64,000 nucleotides of DNA, from assembly GCF_000312485.1 (NCBI RefSeq), contig NZ_HE997649.1, forward strand, positions 127,688-191,687, in the 5' to 3' direction. Of the stretch, positions 1-8,568 are shown in pieces. The translations under genes and the position numbers were made by a program. This DNA comes from Yersinia massiliensis CCUG 53443. Lineage in GTDB: Bacteria > Pseudomonadota > Gammaproteobacteria > Enterobacterales > Enterobacteriaceae. Below the pieces are notes generated by a model. That model saw only the letters and a list, made by a program, of their open reading frames with translations. It had not been told where the DNA came from and ran no database searches. The first letter of the stretch is position 1, and each line of letters begins with the position of its first letter.

Positions 1-656
1 ATCTCATGGGCTGAGCCACCGAGATTAAAGAAGCAATAGTGTACACGGCAACCACGGCGCATCAGCATATAGCTAGACACACCAGAGTCGAAACCACCTG
101 AAATTAAAGATAAAACATCTTCCTGCGTACCAATAGGGAAACCGCCCAAACCTTCATGACGCGCTTTGATCAGCGTCAATTTGTCTTGATCGATTTCTAA
201 ATGTACCGTGACTTGAGGATGAGTCAGTTTTACTTTTGCGCTTTCAATATGTTGATTTAAACCACCACCAACATATCGCTCTGCATCACCAGACGTAAAC
301 TCATGTTTGCCACGACGTTTCACTCGCACACAGAAGGTTTTCCCGATCAGAGTCTCACGATAGGCTTCTAGCGTTTGCTCAAAAATATCGTGCATATCGG
401 TGTAGCTACGATCTTCAACTTCGAGGATATGGTGAATCCCCGGTACGCGAGTCAGTGCATCACAGATTTGCGGACCCAGTTGATCATCTTTAGTGCGAAT
501 TTCAATATGATCCCAATGACGAACAACCGCTAGGCTATCATCCTCAAGATTTTTCAGTACGTTGCGGATATTTGTGGTGAGAATTTTAATGAAGCGCAAT
601 CGCACCGATTGACTCTTGATGGTAATTTCTGGGAACAATTTAATGATAAACTTCAT
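1..656 (-). CDS. thiI: tRNA 4-thiouridine synthetase ThiI (3' part outside window)
   Basis: ThiI is a cytoplasmic sulfur transferase that makes 4-thiouridine-8 in tRNA and supplies sulfur for the thiamine thiazole. About 218 N-terminal residues are present, beginning [20 protein letters not shown]. They cover the ferredoxin-like and THUMP regions and the start of the PP-loop ATPase (SGGFDSGV near residue 185). The C-terminal rhodanese domain with its catalytic cysteine would lie beyond base 1, so its integrity cannot be judged. The ATG at 654-656 is the natural family start. The gene is divergent from xseB, with a gap of about 270 bp holding both promoters, as in E. coli. Confidence 0.95.
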   Translation of the reverse strand, partial: MKFIIKLFPEITIKSQSVRLRFIKILTTNIRNVLKNLEDDSLAVVRHWDHIEIRTKDDQLGPQICDALTRVPGIHHILEVEDRSYTDMHDIFEQTLEAYRETLIGKTFCVRVKRRGKHEFTSGDAERYVGGGLNQHIESAKVKLTHPQVTVHLEIDQDKLTLIKARHEGLGGFPIGTQEDVLSLISGGFDSGVSSYMLMRRGCRVHYCFFNLGGSAHE

Positions 657-930
657 GGCGGTTTTAGTTGTCTGGTTATGGAGTGATGGCGTTGCTATTG
701 GTAGCAACAGTCGATAGACGTTAGCAAAAACATGCAAGCCGTGGAGTATATCACTATATGATGGGTCACTGCGTACTAAAAACCAGACTTAAACGCCACG
801 ATTTCCCCCGCATTATCCGCTAGAATAGCCAGTAATCCGTTTTTCGCCTGATAGCGCTCCTCAGCCAGCAGGAAAACGTTACGTGCCTTCAAGGCTACGT
901 TTCATAAAAATATTGAGTTGAATAAAAACT

Positions 931-1185
931 ATGCCGAAAAAAGCCATCGCACCAGAAACCAAAGCAGCCAGTTTTGAAACCTCACTCAGCGAACTGGAAC
1001 AAATTGTGACTCGTTTGGAGTCCGGGGAGCTTCCACTAGAAGAGGCTCTCAATGAATTTGAACGGGGTGTGCAGTTGGCTCGTCTTGGGCAACAGACCTT
1101 ATTGCAAGCCGAACAGCGCGTACAAGTGCTGCTCAGCGATGACGTCGATGCACCATTAACACCTTTCACACCCGATGCTGAGTAA
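931..1185 (+). CDS. xseB: Exodeoxyribonuclease VII small subunit
   Basis: XseB is the small subunit of exonuclease VII, which degrades single-stranded DNA to oligonucleotides together with XseA (encoded elsewhere). The protein has 84 residues, close to the 80 of E. coli. It shows the family core [19 protein letters not shown] followed by [18 protein letters not shown], a two-helix hairpin, and a short acidic tail. It is the first gene of xseB-ispA-dxs, and ispA starts five bases after its stop. A longer antisense reading frame over the same bases is a shadow. Confidence 0.96.
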   Translation: MPKKAIAPETKAASFETSLSELEQIVTRLESGELPLEEALNEFERGVQLARLGQQTLLQAEQRVQVLLSDDVDAPLTPFTPDAE

Positions 1186-1190
1186 GCCTT

Positions 1191-2111
1191 ATGTCTAACA
1201 TCCAATCATCCGTTGATTTTAGCCAGCAACTTGCCGTTCATCAGCAGCGAGTCAATCAGGCATTACTCAATTTTATCGCCCCTCTCCCTTTTAGCGATAG
1301 CGACTTGGTCGAGGCGATGCGTTACGGTGCCGTGCTTGGTGGTAAACGTCTGCGTCCTTATTTAGTCTATGCCACAGGCCAAATGTTTGGTCTATCGCTC
1401 ACCAATCTTGATGCCCCCGCAGCGGCGATTGAATGCATCCACGCCTACTCATTAATTCATGATGATTTGCCCGCGATGGATGACGATGATTTACGCCGTG
1501 GGCAACCGACTTGTCACGTAAAGTTTGGCGAGGCCAACGCTATTTTGGCGGGTGATGCATTGCAAACACTGGCCTTTTCAATTTTGGCTGAAGCGCCAAT
1601 GCCCGATGTGACAGATAAAGATCGCCTCGCGATGATTGCTGAACTCGCTCGAGCCAGTGGTGTTGCAGGGATGTGTGGTGGTCAGGCGCTGGATTTGGAA
1701 GCAGAAGCTCGCCAGATTTCACTGGAAGATCTTGAGCAAATTCACCGCCATAAAACAGGGGCATTGATCCGAGCAGCCGTTCGTCTTGGCGCACATGCTG
1801 CGGGTGCTCGTGGGCGTGCTGCACTGCCATTACTTGATCGTTACGCCGAAGCGATTGGCTTAGCCTTCCAAGTTCAAGACGATATTTTAGATGTTATCGG
1901 TGATACAGCTACAATTGGTAAACGTCAGGGTTCAGATCAGCAGCTTGGGAAAAGTACTTATCCCGCCCTTTTGGGGCTAGAATGTGCCAGAACCAAAGCC
2001 ATGGATCTTTATCAGGAAGCGGTCAGCGCCCTGAATGCCCTTTCAGCACAATCCTATAACATAGCGCCCTTGCAAGCATTAGCCTGCTTCATTATCCAGC
2101 GCGATAACTAG
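1191..2111 (+). CDS. ispA: (2E,6E)-farnesyl diphosphate synthase
   Basis: IspA condenses isopentenyl diphosphate with dimethylallyl and then geranyl diphosphate to give farnesyl diphosphate, the precursor of undecaprenyl phosphate and quinone side chains. Both aspartate-rich motifs that bind diphosphate through Mg2+ are present: the first at about residues 91-97 (DDLPAMDDDD) followed by LRRG, and the second DDILD at about 231. The protein has 306 residues, slightly longer than E. coli (299). It sits 5 bp after xseB and 52 bp before dxs, which makes the five-carbon precursors, so the operon joins two steps of one pathway. Confidence 0.97.
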   Translation: MSNIQSSVDFSQQLAVHQQRVNQALLNFIAPLPFSDSDLVEAMRYGAVLGGKRLRPYLVYATGQMFGLSLTNLDAPAAAIECIHAYSLIHDDLPAMDDDDLRRGQPTCHVKFGEANAILAGDALQTLAFSILAEAPMPDVTDKDRLAMIAELARASGVAGMCGGQALDLEAEARQISLEDLEQIHRHKTGALIRAAVRLGAHAAGARGRAALPLLDRYAEAIGLAFQVQDDILDVIGDTATIGKRQGSDQQLGKSTYPALLGLECARTKAMDLYQEAVSALNALSAQSYNIAPLQALACFIIQRDN

Positions 2112-2163
2112 AAATAAACCGGCAGTGCGTGAATGCCAACTTAACTTTTGATATGAGCATCGA

Positions 2164-4023
2164 ATGAGCCTTGATATAGCCAAATACCCGACATTGGCAC
2201 TTGCGCAGAACCCAGAAGAACTGCGCATGTTGCCAAAAGATAGTCTGCCGAAGTTGTGTGATGAACTACGGCAATATTTGCTCGCATCTGTCAGCCGTTC
2301 CAGTGGGCATTTTGCTTCTGGGCTGGGAGTAGTGGAGCTTACTGTCGCGTTACATTACGTCTACCACACACCATTTGATCATTTGGTGTGGGACGTCGGC
2401 CATCAGGCTTATCCCCATAAAATATTGACGGGTCGCCGTGAACAGATAGGGACAATTCGCCAGAAAGATGGATTGCATCCGTTCCCTTGGCGCGGTGAAA
2501 GTGAATATGACGTGCTTTCTGTTGGCCATTCGTCAACCTCAATCAGCGCTGGCTTAGGCATGGCAGTTGCCGCAGAGCGAGAAGGTAAAGGGCGTCGTAC
2601 CGTATGTGTTATTGGCGATGGTGCGATTACTGCCGGTATGGCTTTTGAAGCCATGAATCATGCGGGTGATATTCACTCAGATATGCTGGTTATTCTCAAC
2701 GATAACGAAATGTCTATCTCAGAGAACGTGGGTGGCCTGAACAACCATTTAGCCCAGCTATTGTCTGGGAAACTTTACGCCAGTCTGCGCGAAGGGGGTA
2801 AAAAAGCATTCTCTGGCTTGCCACCCATTAAAGATCTCCTAAAGCGTACCGAAGAACATCTGAAAGGCATGGTCGTCCCAAGTACCTTATTTGAAGAACT
2901 GGGTTTTAATTATATTGGCCCAGTAGATGGCCATGATGTACAAGCGCTGACGCAGACGCTAAAGAATATGCGTGATCTGAAAGGCCCGCAGCTTCTTCAT
3001 ATCATGACCAAAAAAGGCAAAGGCTACGCACCGGCAGAAAAAGATCCAATTGGCTGGCATGCGGTACCCAAATTTGATCCCGCCTCGGGGACATTACCCA
3101 AAAGTCAGGGCGTTCTACCAACTTATTCCAAAATATTTGGTGAATGGCTATGCGAAACTGCAGCCAAAGATAGTCAGTTAATGGCCGTGACCCCCGCAAT
3201 GCGCGAAGGCTCTGGCATGGTCCGTTTTTCTCGTGAATACCCGCAGCAATATTTTGATGTGGCGATAGCTGAACAGCATGCCGTGACCTTCGCTGCAGGT
3301 CTGGCGATTGGCGGCTACAAGCCTATTGTCGCTATCTATTCGACATTCCTTCAGCGGGCATATGATCAATTGATTCATGATGTTGCCATTCAGAACCTTC
3401 CTGTTCTGTTTGCTATTGACCGTGGCGGTTTAGTGGGCGCTGATGGGCAAACCCATCAAGGCGCATTTGATCTCTCCTTTATGCGCTGCATACCGAACAT
3501 GGTTATCATGGCACCAAGTGATGAAAACGAATGTCGCCAAATGCTGCACACGGGCTATCACCACAATGGCCCCGCCGCAGTACGCTACCCGCGCGGGAAC
3601 GGGACAGGAGCGACACTCGAACCATTAGCCATTCTGCCAATTGGTAAAGGTATCGTTCGACGTGAAGGAGAGAGAATTGCGCTTCTGTGCTTCGGTACTC
3701 TACTGGATCAAGCGCAACGTGTGGCCGATAACTTGAATGCTACCTTAGTGGATATGCGTTTTGTAAAACCGCTGGATGAAGAGTTAGTACTAGAGATGGC
3801 TGCCAGCCATGAATGTTTGGTAACGATAGAAGAGAACGCCATTATGGGCGGTGCAGGCAGTGGCGTAAACGAGCTGTTGATGGCGAAACGGCAGTTGGTG
3901 CCTGTTCTGAATATCGGTTTACCCGATCACTTCATTCCGCAAGGCGAACAAGATGAAATGCGCGCCGAATTTGGTCTGGATGCCGCAGGTATAGAGCGCC
4001 AAATTGATCTTTGGCTCGCCTGA
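2164..4023 (+). CDS. dxs: 1-deoxy-D-xylulose-5-phosphate synthase
   Basis: Dxs condenses pyruvate and glyceraldehyde 3-phosphate with thiamine diphosphate to form DXP, the entry step of the MEP isoprenoid pathway and also a precursor of thiamine and pyridoxal phosphate. It has 619 residues, the usual length. Visible features are the N-terminal [18 protein letters not shown] block, the ThDP/Mg motif [18 protein letters not shown], the transketolase-like central part ([17 protein letters not shown], with the conserved Glu) and [15 protein letters not shown]. It is the last gene of xseB-ispA-dxs and converges with pgpA. Confidence 0.98.
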   Translation: MSLDIAKYPTLALAQNPEELRMLPKDSLPKLCDELRQYLLASVSRSSGHFASGLGVVELTVALHYVYHTPFDHLVWDVGHQAYPHKILTGRREQIGTIRQKDGLHPFPWRGESEYDVLSVGHSSTSISAGLGMAVAAEREGKGRRTVCVIGDGAITAGMAFEAMNHAGDIHSDMLVILNDNEMSISENVGGLNNHLAQLLSGKLYASLREGGKKAFSGLPPIKDLLKRTEEHLKGMVVPSTLFEELGFNYIGPVDGHDVQALTQTLKNMRDLKGPQLLHIMTKKGKGYAPAEKDPIGWHAVPKFDPASGTLPKSQGVLPTYSKIFGEWLCETAAKDSQLMAVTPAMREGSGMVRFSREYPQQYFDVAIAEQHAVTFAAGLAIGGYKPIVAIYSTFLQRAYDQLIHDVAIQNLPVLFAIDRGGLVGADGQTHQGAFDLSFMRCIPNMVIMAPSDENECRQMLHTGYHHNGPAAVRYPRGNGTGATLEPLAILPIGKGIVRREGERIALLCFGTLLDQAQRVADNLNATLVDMRFVKPLDEELVLEMAASHECLVTIEENAIMGGAGSGVNELLMAKRQLVPVLNIGLPDHFIPQGEQDEMRAEFGLDAAGIERQIDLWLA

Positions 4024-4032
4024 TTAATATTT

Positions 4033-4058
4033 AAGGCATAGCCCGCAGGTTATGCCTT
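4033..4058 (+). terminator. Probable dxs terminator hairpin
   Basis: An 8-bp inverted repeat (AAGGCATA and TATGCCTT) with a 10-base loop begins ten bases after the dxs stop. Only a short T tract (TTTATCC) follows, so termination may be modest. Confidence 0.5.
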
Positions 4059-4081
4059 TATCCGCTATTTATCTGAACCTT

Positions 4082-4109
4082 AGCCATCAGCCATCAGCCA
4101 TCAGCCATT
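4082..4109. repeat. 7-bp tandem repeat, four units
   Basis: AGCCATC occurs three times in a row, followed by AGCCATT. Another AGCCATT lies nearby at about 4133-4139. It sits between convergent dxs and pgpA. Such a short array is prone to slippage, so copy number may vary between strains. No coding role is seen. Confidence 0.85.
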
Positions 4110-4138
4110 GAACTTACAGCTATTCGACTATCAGCCAT

Positions 4139-4633
4139 TCAAAATAAGTTTATTGGCCAGTAATGTCCGATGACAAAAATAATCGCGGCAGCAATTACCC
4201 CGGCAATAATGTCATCAATCATTATCCCCATACCGCCATGAACATTGCGATCAAACCAGCGAATCGGCCAAGGCTTCCAAATATCAAAAATGCGGAATGC
4301 GATAAAACCGGCAGCAACCCATTGCCAATCATTCACTGGCAGTGCCATCAAGGTAATCCACATGCCGACAAATTCATCCCAGACAATACTGCCGTGGTCA
4401 TGAACTTTCATGTCTTTGGCGGTGCGATGACAGATATAAACGCCAATACAGATACTGAACATCACCAACAAGGAGTAAAGCTGCCAAGGTAGCTGAATCA
4501 GTAACAGCCAGAATGGGATGGCCGCAATAGACCCCATAGTACCCGGTGCCCATGGCGACAAACCACTGCCAAAGCCAGTTGCCAACAAGTGCCAAGGGTT
4601 AGATAGCCGCAAGCGGCCTTTGGCTTCATCCAT
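4139..4633 (-). CDS. pgpA: Phosphatidylglycerophosphatase A
   Basis: PgpA is an inner-membrane phosphatase that converts phosphatidylglycerophosphate to phosphatidylglycerol. From the ATG at 4631-4633 the protein has 164 residues beginning [20 protein letters not shown]. This start aligns with the E. coli protein, while an upstream in-frame ATG would add 21 unrelated residues inside thiL. Conserved blocks are [16 protein letters not shown], the acidic [15 protein letters not shown] motif, and a long run ending in [16 protein letters not shown], among several membrane segments. It overlaps the end of thiL by 8 bp, so translation is probably coupled. Confidence 0.95.
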   Translation of the reverse strand: MDEAKGRLRLSNPWHLLATGFGSGLSPWAPGTMGSIAAIPFWLLLIQLPWQLYSLLVMFSICIGVYICHRTAKDMKVHDHGSIVWDEFVGMWITLMALPVNDWQWVAAGFIAFRIFDIWKPWPIRWFDRNVHGGMGIMIDDIIAGVIAAAIIFVIGHYWPINLF

Positions 4634-5615
4634 GGGATTTGCCCGTTGAGAAGTGATCAAAACCGCGAAAATCCAGATCAACCACTTTTCCTTCACGGAA
4701 GAACTTCACCCCTTCCGCCTGCGGCCCGATCTGACCAATGCAAGTATAGCTTGCCCCCGTATTACTGAGTGCAACATCTAATGCACCACGGTTTATTTCG
4801 GGCACGGTAAAGCACAGTTCATAATCCTCACCACCACTTAATGCCCAGCGTAGCGCCTGTTCAGCATCGACGTGGTTTTTTAGCGCTTCAGAATATGGCA
4901 AAGCATCAAGTTCAATGCGTGCGCCACAATGACTCGCCTTCAAGACATGTTGTAAGTCAGAAATTAAACCATCAGAAATGTCGATCGCAGAGCTAGCCAG
5001 TGACCTTAACGCTTGCCCTTGTAATACACGAGGTTGTGGGCGTAAATGACGGTGAATTAACGCCTCCCGATCGCTTTCATCGTCGACACGTAATGTATTT
5101 TGTAAGATAGCCAGACCTGCCGCACTATCACCCAAAGTACCCGTCACGTAAATCCAATCACCAATTCGCGCACCTGCGCGAGTCAACGCCCGCCCTTCCG
5201 GTATCAAGCCCTGAATAGTCAGCGTCAAGCTCAGTGGTCCACGAGTGGTATCGCCCCCGATCAATTGCATACCGTAATAATTGAGCTGATCAAATAGGCT
5301 ATCACTGAATGCCTGTAACCAGTCTTCGTTGACATTAGGAAGCGTTAGAGCAAGGGATAACCAGGCAGGATCGGCACCCATTGCAGCTAAATCGCTCAGG
5401 TTTACCGCTAGAGATTTATAACCCAAATCGGCGGGATCGATATCCGCAAGAAAGTGAACGCCAGACACCAGTGTATCCGTACTGATGGCTAACAACTGTT
5501 TTTCTGCCACCGTAAGAAGTGCGCAGTCGTCTCCAATACCCAACTCTACATCCCGGCGATTACTTCTAAACCGGTCAAAGTAGCGGGCAATGAGATCAAA
5601 TTCACCACATGCCAT
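4626..5615 (-). CDS. thiL: Thiamine-monophosphate kinase
   Basis: ThiL phosphorylates thiamine monophosphate to the active cofactor thiamine diphosphate. It has 329 residues, the family length. The AIR-synthase-like fold is recognisable from GIGDDCALL near residue 26, the metal-binding [12 protein letters not shown] block, IGGDTTRG near 122, [12 protein letters not shown] near 215 and [10 protein letters not shown] near 263. It lies downstream of ribD-ribH-nusB and overlaps pgpA, as in E. coli. Confidence 0.97.
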   Translation of the reverse strand: MACGEFDLIARYFDRFRSNRRDVELGIGDDCALLTVAEKQLLAISTDTLVSGVHFLADIDPADLGYKSLAVNLSDLAAMGADPAWLSLALTLPNVNEDWLQAFSDSLFDQLNYYGMQLIGGDTTRGPLSLTLTIQGLIPEGRALTRAGARIGDWIYVTGTLGDSAAGLAILQNTLRVDDESDREALIHRHLRPQPRVLQGQALRSLASSAIDISDGLISDLQHVLKASHCGARIELDALPYSEALKNHVDAEQALRWALSGGEDYELCFTVPEINRGALDVALSNTGASYTCIGQIGPQAEGVKFFREGKVVDLDFRGFDHFSTGKSHG

Positions 5616-5644
5616 AATACAATTCCAAAAATGTTAACCGATAT

Positions 5645-5675
5645 ATGATTAAGGCCGGAACCCGGCCTTAATCAT
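5645..5675 (-). other. Perfect hairpin between nusB and thiL
   Basis: A near-perfect inverted repeat of about 14 bp has arms built on GATTAAGGCCGG and CCGGCCTTAATC and a 3-base loop. On the minus strand it lies after nusB and before thiL. No U-tract follows, so RNA processing, stability or attenuation within the operon is more likely than simple termination. Confidence 0.6.
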
Positions 5676-5802
5676 ACCCTTCATCATTGGACCTGTGGCG
5701 ACACCGATACCCGAAACACCGGTCGATATCAGCTTATCGGGGTTAACTCAATAGCTGCCTAGCTAAGACTCCAATGACTGTGGGTAGGTAATGATGATGA
5801 GA

Positions 5803-6219
5803 TTACTTTTTGTTGCGTACTGTCGGAGCAACCTTATCTAGCACGCCATTGACGAATTTGTGACTATCTTCCGCACCGAAAGTTTTCGCTAATTCGATCG
5901 CTTCATTGATTGCCACTTTATAAGGGACATCATGACGTTTGCTCAGTTCAAACAGTGCAATACGCAGAACCGCTCTTTCAACCTGGCCTAATTCTTCGAG
6001 TTGGCGGGAAAGGACAGGTGCCATCAGCGCATCCAGAGAGGCGGCGTTAACAGCAACCCCAGACAGCAATTCGCGAAAATAGGCGATGTCTACATCTTTG
6101 ACATCCTGCTCAGACAGGAACTGTAATTCAACATCAGCGATGTCGTTTTTAGACAACTGCCAAGAGTAAAGCGCTTGAACAGCGCACTCACGAGCGCGGC
6201 GACGAGCAGCAGGTTTCAC
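5803..6219 (-). CDS. nusB: Transcription antitermination factor NusB
   Basis: NusB binds boxA RNA with S10 (NusE) and takes part in processive antitermination of rRNA operons. The 138-residue all-helical protein opens with [20 protein letters not shown], the arginine-rich RNA-binding helix of the family. It ends in the conserved block with [20 protein letters not shown]. It is 26 bp downstream of ribH in the nrdR-ribD-ribH-nusB-thiL-pgpA order and is followed by a gap of 187 bp with a strong hairpin. Confidence 0.98.
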   Translation of the reverse strand: MKPAARRRARECAVQALYSWQLSKNDIADVELQFLSEQDVKDVDIAYFRELLSGVAVNAASLDALMAPVLSRQLEELGQVERAVLRIALFELSKRHDVPYKVAINEAIELAKTFGAEDSHKFVNGVLDKVAPTVRNKK

Positions 6220-6245
6220 GGAATTCCCCTTAAACTTAACTAAAT

Positions 6246-6716
6246 TCAGCCTTTAATAGCTTTGATTACATTAATCATTTCAAGCGCGGTCAGGGCAGCT
6301 TCTGCACCTTTATTACCCGCTTTAGTACCAGCACGCTCAATTGCCTGCTCAATACTTTCAGTAGTCAGCACACCAAATGCGATTGGAATGTCGGTGTTCA
6401 AGGCCACGGTAGACAAACCTGAACTTGCGCCACCAGCCACATACTCAAAGTGCGCAGTGCCCCCACGGATAACCGTACCCAAACCAATAACAGCATCGTA
6501 ACGATTTGTTTTCGCTAACACATTGGCAACCAGCGGCAACTCATAAGCACCCGGTACCCAAACAACAGTGATGTTGTCATCAGAGACTTGACCAATGCGT
6601 TTCAGGGCATCAATTGCTCCGTCCAACAGGCTGTCGTTGATAAAGTTGTTAAAACGCGCAATCGCAATCGCCACGCGGGCAGTAGGAGTAGCAACAACAC
6701 CTTCGATAACGTTCAT
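6246..6716 (-). CDS. ribH: 6,7-dimethyl-8-ribityllumazine synthase
   Basis: Lumazine synthase condenses 5-amino-6-ribitylaminouracil with 3,4-dihydroxy-2-butanone 4-phosphate, the penultimate step of riboflavin synthesis. From the ATG at 6714-6716 it has 156 residues ([20 protein letters not shown]), matching E. coli. An upstream in-frame ATG would add 20 residues not seen in the family. Key blocks are [25 protein letters not shown], the phosphate-binding [14 protein letters not shown], and FGVLTTE. It follows ribD by 134 bp. Confidence 0.97.
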   Translation of the reverse strand: MNVIEGVVATPTARVAIAIARFNNFINDSLLDGAIDALKRIGQVSDDNITVVWVPGAYELPLVANVLAKTNRYDAVIGLGTVIRGGTAHFEYVAGGASSGLSTVALNTDIPIAFGVLTTESIEQAIERAGTKAGNKGAEAALTALEMINVIKAIKG

Positions 6717-6850
6717 AGCTTTCCTCAATATGGGTTCGTACCCCGCAGGGGGGCGGATTCTATCATATTCTTTCACGCCCCGCCCCTGCGCATTTGTAAA
6801 ACGCGGGCAAGAGAGTAATTAGCAGAGGGATGCTCTGCTAGAAAATTCAA

Positions 6851-7960
6851 TTAATACTTCGGTTTCAAGCGCAAACGCAGATCTGGCCCCACCTGCCTCA
6901 CATCGCTAAATACAAACTCAGGTGCTTGCGCTAGATTCGTTAACCCTGCGAGTTCGCATAAGCCTCGGGCATCACTGCCGAGCAGTTTAGGCGCGATATA
7001 CACAATCAATTCATCAACCACACCAGCTTGTAGCAAAGCTCCCGCCAGCTGTGGTCCGGCCTCGACCCAAACTGAATTAATTTGGCGCTTGCCTAGTTGC
7101 ATCATCAACAAAACTAAATCTACACCGTTACCATGGCGAGGGAGTAACAATTGCTCGACATTAGTAGGCCATAGCTGCTCATCATCCTCAACACGGGCCA
7201 GCCAGCATGGGCCTTCTTGCTGTATCACTTTATGCTGCGGCGTCACACGGTTTTGACTATCGAGTATTATACGTACGGGTTGGCGCAACGTATCTCGAGG
7301 ATACAAATCTTGGGTTTCAATATCCAACTCATCCCAGCGTACCGTGAGGGATGGGTCATCTGCCAAGACAGTGGCGCTCGTACTCAGAATCGCCGCGCTC
7401 TCAGCCCGAAACCGCTGAACATCCTGACGGGCCTGTGGCGATGTAATCCACTGACTTTCGCCAGAGGCCATCGCCGTTCGACCATCCAAGGAGGCAGCCA
7501 TTTTTAATTGCAAATAGGGAAAACCGGTACGCATCCGTTTGAGAAAGCCAAGATTAACGGCCTCAGCCTGCGCCAACATGAGGCCATGATCGACAGCAAT
7601 ACCCGCTTGTTTCAATTTATATAACCCACGCCCAGCAACCTGTGGATTGGGGTCCTGCATGGCGGCAACGACACGTACAATGCCAGCGTTAATCAATGCA
7701 TCGGCACAAGGTGGCGTGCGGCCTTGGTGACTACAGGGTTCAAGCGTGACATAGGCGGTGGCACCTCGCGCTTTTTCACCCGCCATACGTAATGCATGCA
7801 CCTCAGCATGAGGTTCTCCGGCCCGTAAATGATAGCCTTCACCGACGATCTCACCATCACGAACCAGCACACAGCCGACATTAGGGTTAGGGTGCGTCGT
7901 AAACCGCCCCTTTCGCGCCAATTCGAAGGCGCGAGCCATATAGAACTCATCAGGCTGCAT
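6851..7960 (-). CDS. ribD: Bifunctional riboflavin deaminase/reductase RibD
   Basis: RibD carries out two consecutive steps of riboflavin synthesis: deamination of the pyrimidine intermediate and NADPH-dependent reduction of its ribosyl chain. It has 369 residues. The N-terminal half is a zinc deaminase with GEPHAEVHAL (His and catalytic Glu near residue 50) and EPCSHQGRTPPC (two Cys ligands near 75-84). The C-terminal half is a dihydrofolate-reductase-like domain (KMAASLDGRTAMASGESQWI; VEAGPQLAGALLQAG). Neighbours are nrdR upstream and ribH downstream. Confidence 0.98.
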   Translation of the reverse strand: MQPDEFYMARAFELARKGRFTTHPNPNVGCVLVRDGEIVGEGYHLRAGEPHAEVHALRMAGEKARGATAYVTLEPCSHQGRTPPCADALINAGIVRVVAAMQDPNPQVAGRGLYKLKQAGIAVDHGLMLAQAEAVNLGFLKRMRTGFPYLQLKMAASLDGRTAMASGESQWITSPQARQDVQRFRAESAAILSTSATVLADDPSLTVRWDELDIETQDLYPRDTLRQPVRIILDSQNRVTPQHKVIQQEGPCWLARVEDDEQLWPTNVEQLLLPRHGNGVDLVLLMMQLGKRQINSVWVEAGPQLAGALLQAGVVDELIVYIAPKLLGSDARGLCELAGLTNLAQAPEFVFSDVRQVGPDLRLRLKPKY

Positions 7961-8047
7961 GACTTTCCTTATTTTCGCCGCAAGGGCGCTATTTCGTTGT
8001 ATTGAAAAGTTCGTACGTTGTAATACAAAACTCGGATAACGTGTTGG

Positions 8048-8497
8048 TTAATCTTGCAAACGGGCGATTTCTTCGCCAAATTCACGAATATCTTCAAAAC
8101 TACGATACACCGAAGCAAAGCGGATATAAGCCACTTTATCCAATCGCTTCAGTGCTTCCATCACCAGATTACCGACCATCTTAGTGGGGACTTCACGTTC
8201 GCCGGTCGCACGTAACTGAGATTTGATATGGCTTATCGCGGTTTCAACATCATCAGCACTGACAGGCCGCTTTTCTAACGCTTTTAGCATGCCACGCCGT
8301 AATTTATCTTCATTAAATGGCTCACGGACATCGTCACTTTTAATGACGCGCGGCAAAACCAGCTCGGCGACTTCGAAAGTGGTAAAGCGTTCATTACAAT
8401 CTAAACACTGGCGGCGACGGCGCACTTGCGAACCATCACTCACCAGACGGGAGTCAATGACTTTGGTATCCACAGCGGCACAAAACGGGCAATGCAT
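8048..8497 (-). CDS. nrdR: Transcriptional repressor NrdR
   Basis: NrdR is a nucleotide-sensing repressor of ribonucleotide reductase genes. It has 149 residues, the usual size. The N-terminal zinc ribbon is complete (MHCPFC near residue 3-6 and CLDCNERF near 31-34) and is followed by an ATP-cone ([22 protein letters not shown]). Upstream lies the unrelated 813-residue orphan, with only 71 bp between its stop and this start, so nrdR either has a promoter in that gap or depends partly on read-through from the orphan. Confidence 0.98.
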   Translation of the reverse strand: MHCPFCAAVDTKVIDSRLVSDGSQVRRRRQCLDCNERFTTFEVAELVLPRVIKSDDVREPFNEDKLRRGMLKALEKRPVSADDVETAISHIKSQLRATGEREVPTKMVGNLVMEALKRLDKVAYIRFASVYRSFEDIREFGEEIARLQD

Positions 8498-8568
8498 AGT
8501 GCTTCCTGATGAGTGAACTTAAATATAGCGACAGTTTACCGCGAACTGCCGTGACAACAAAGGGTGGA

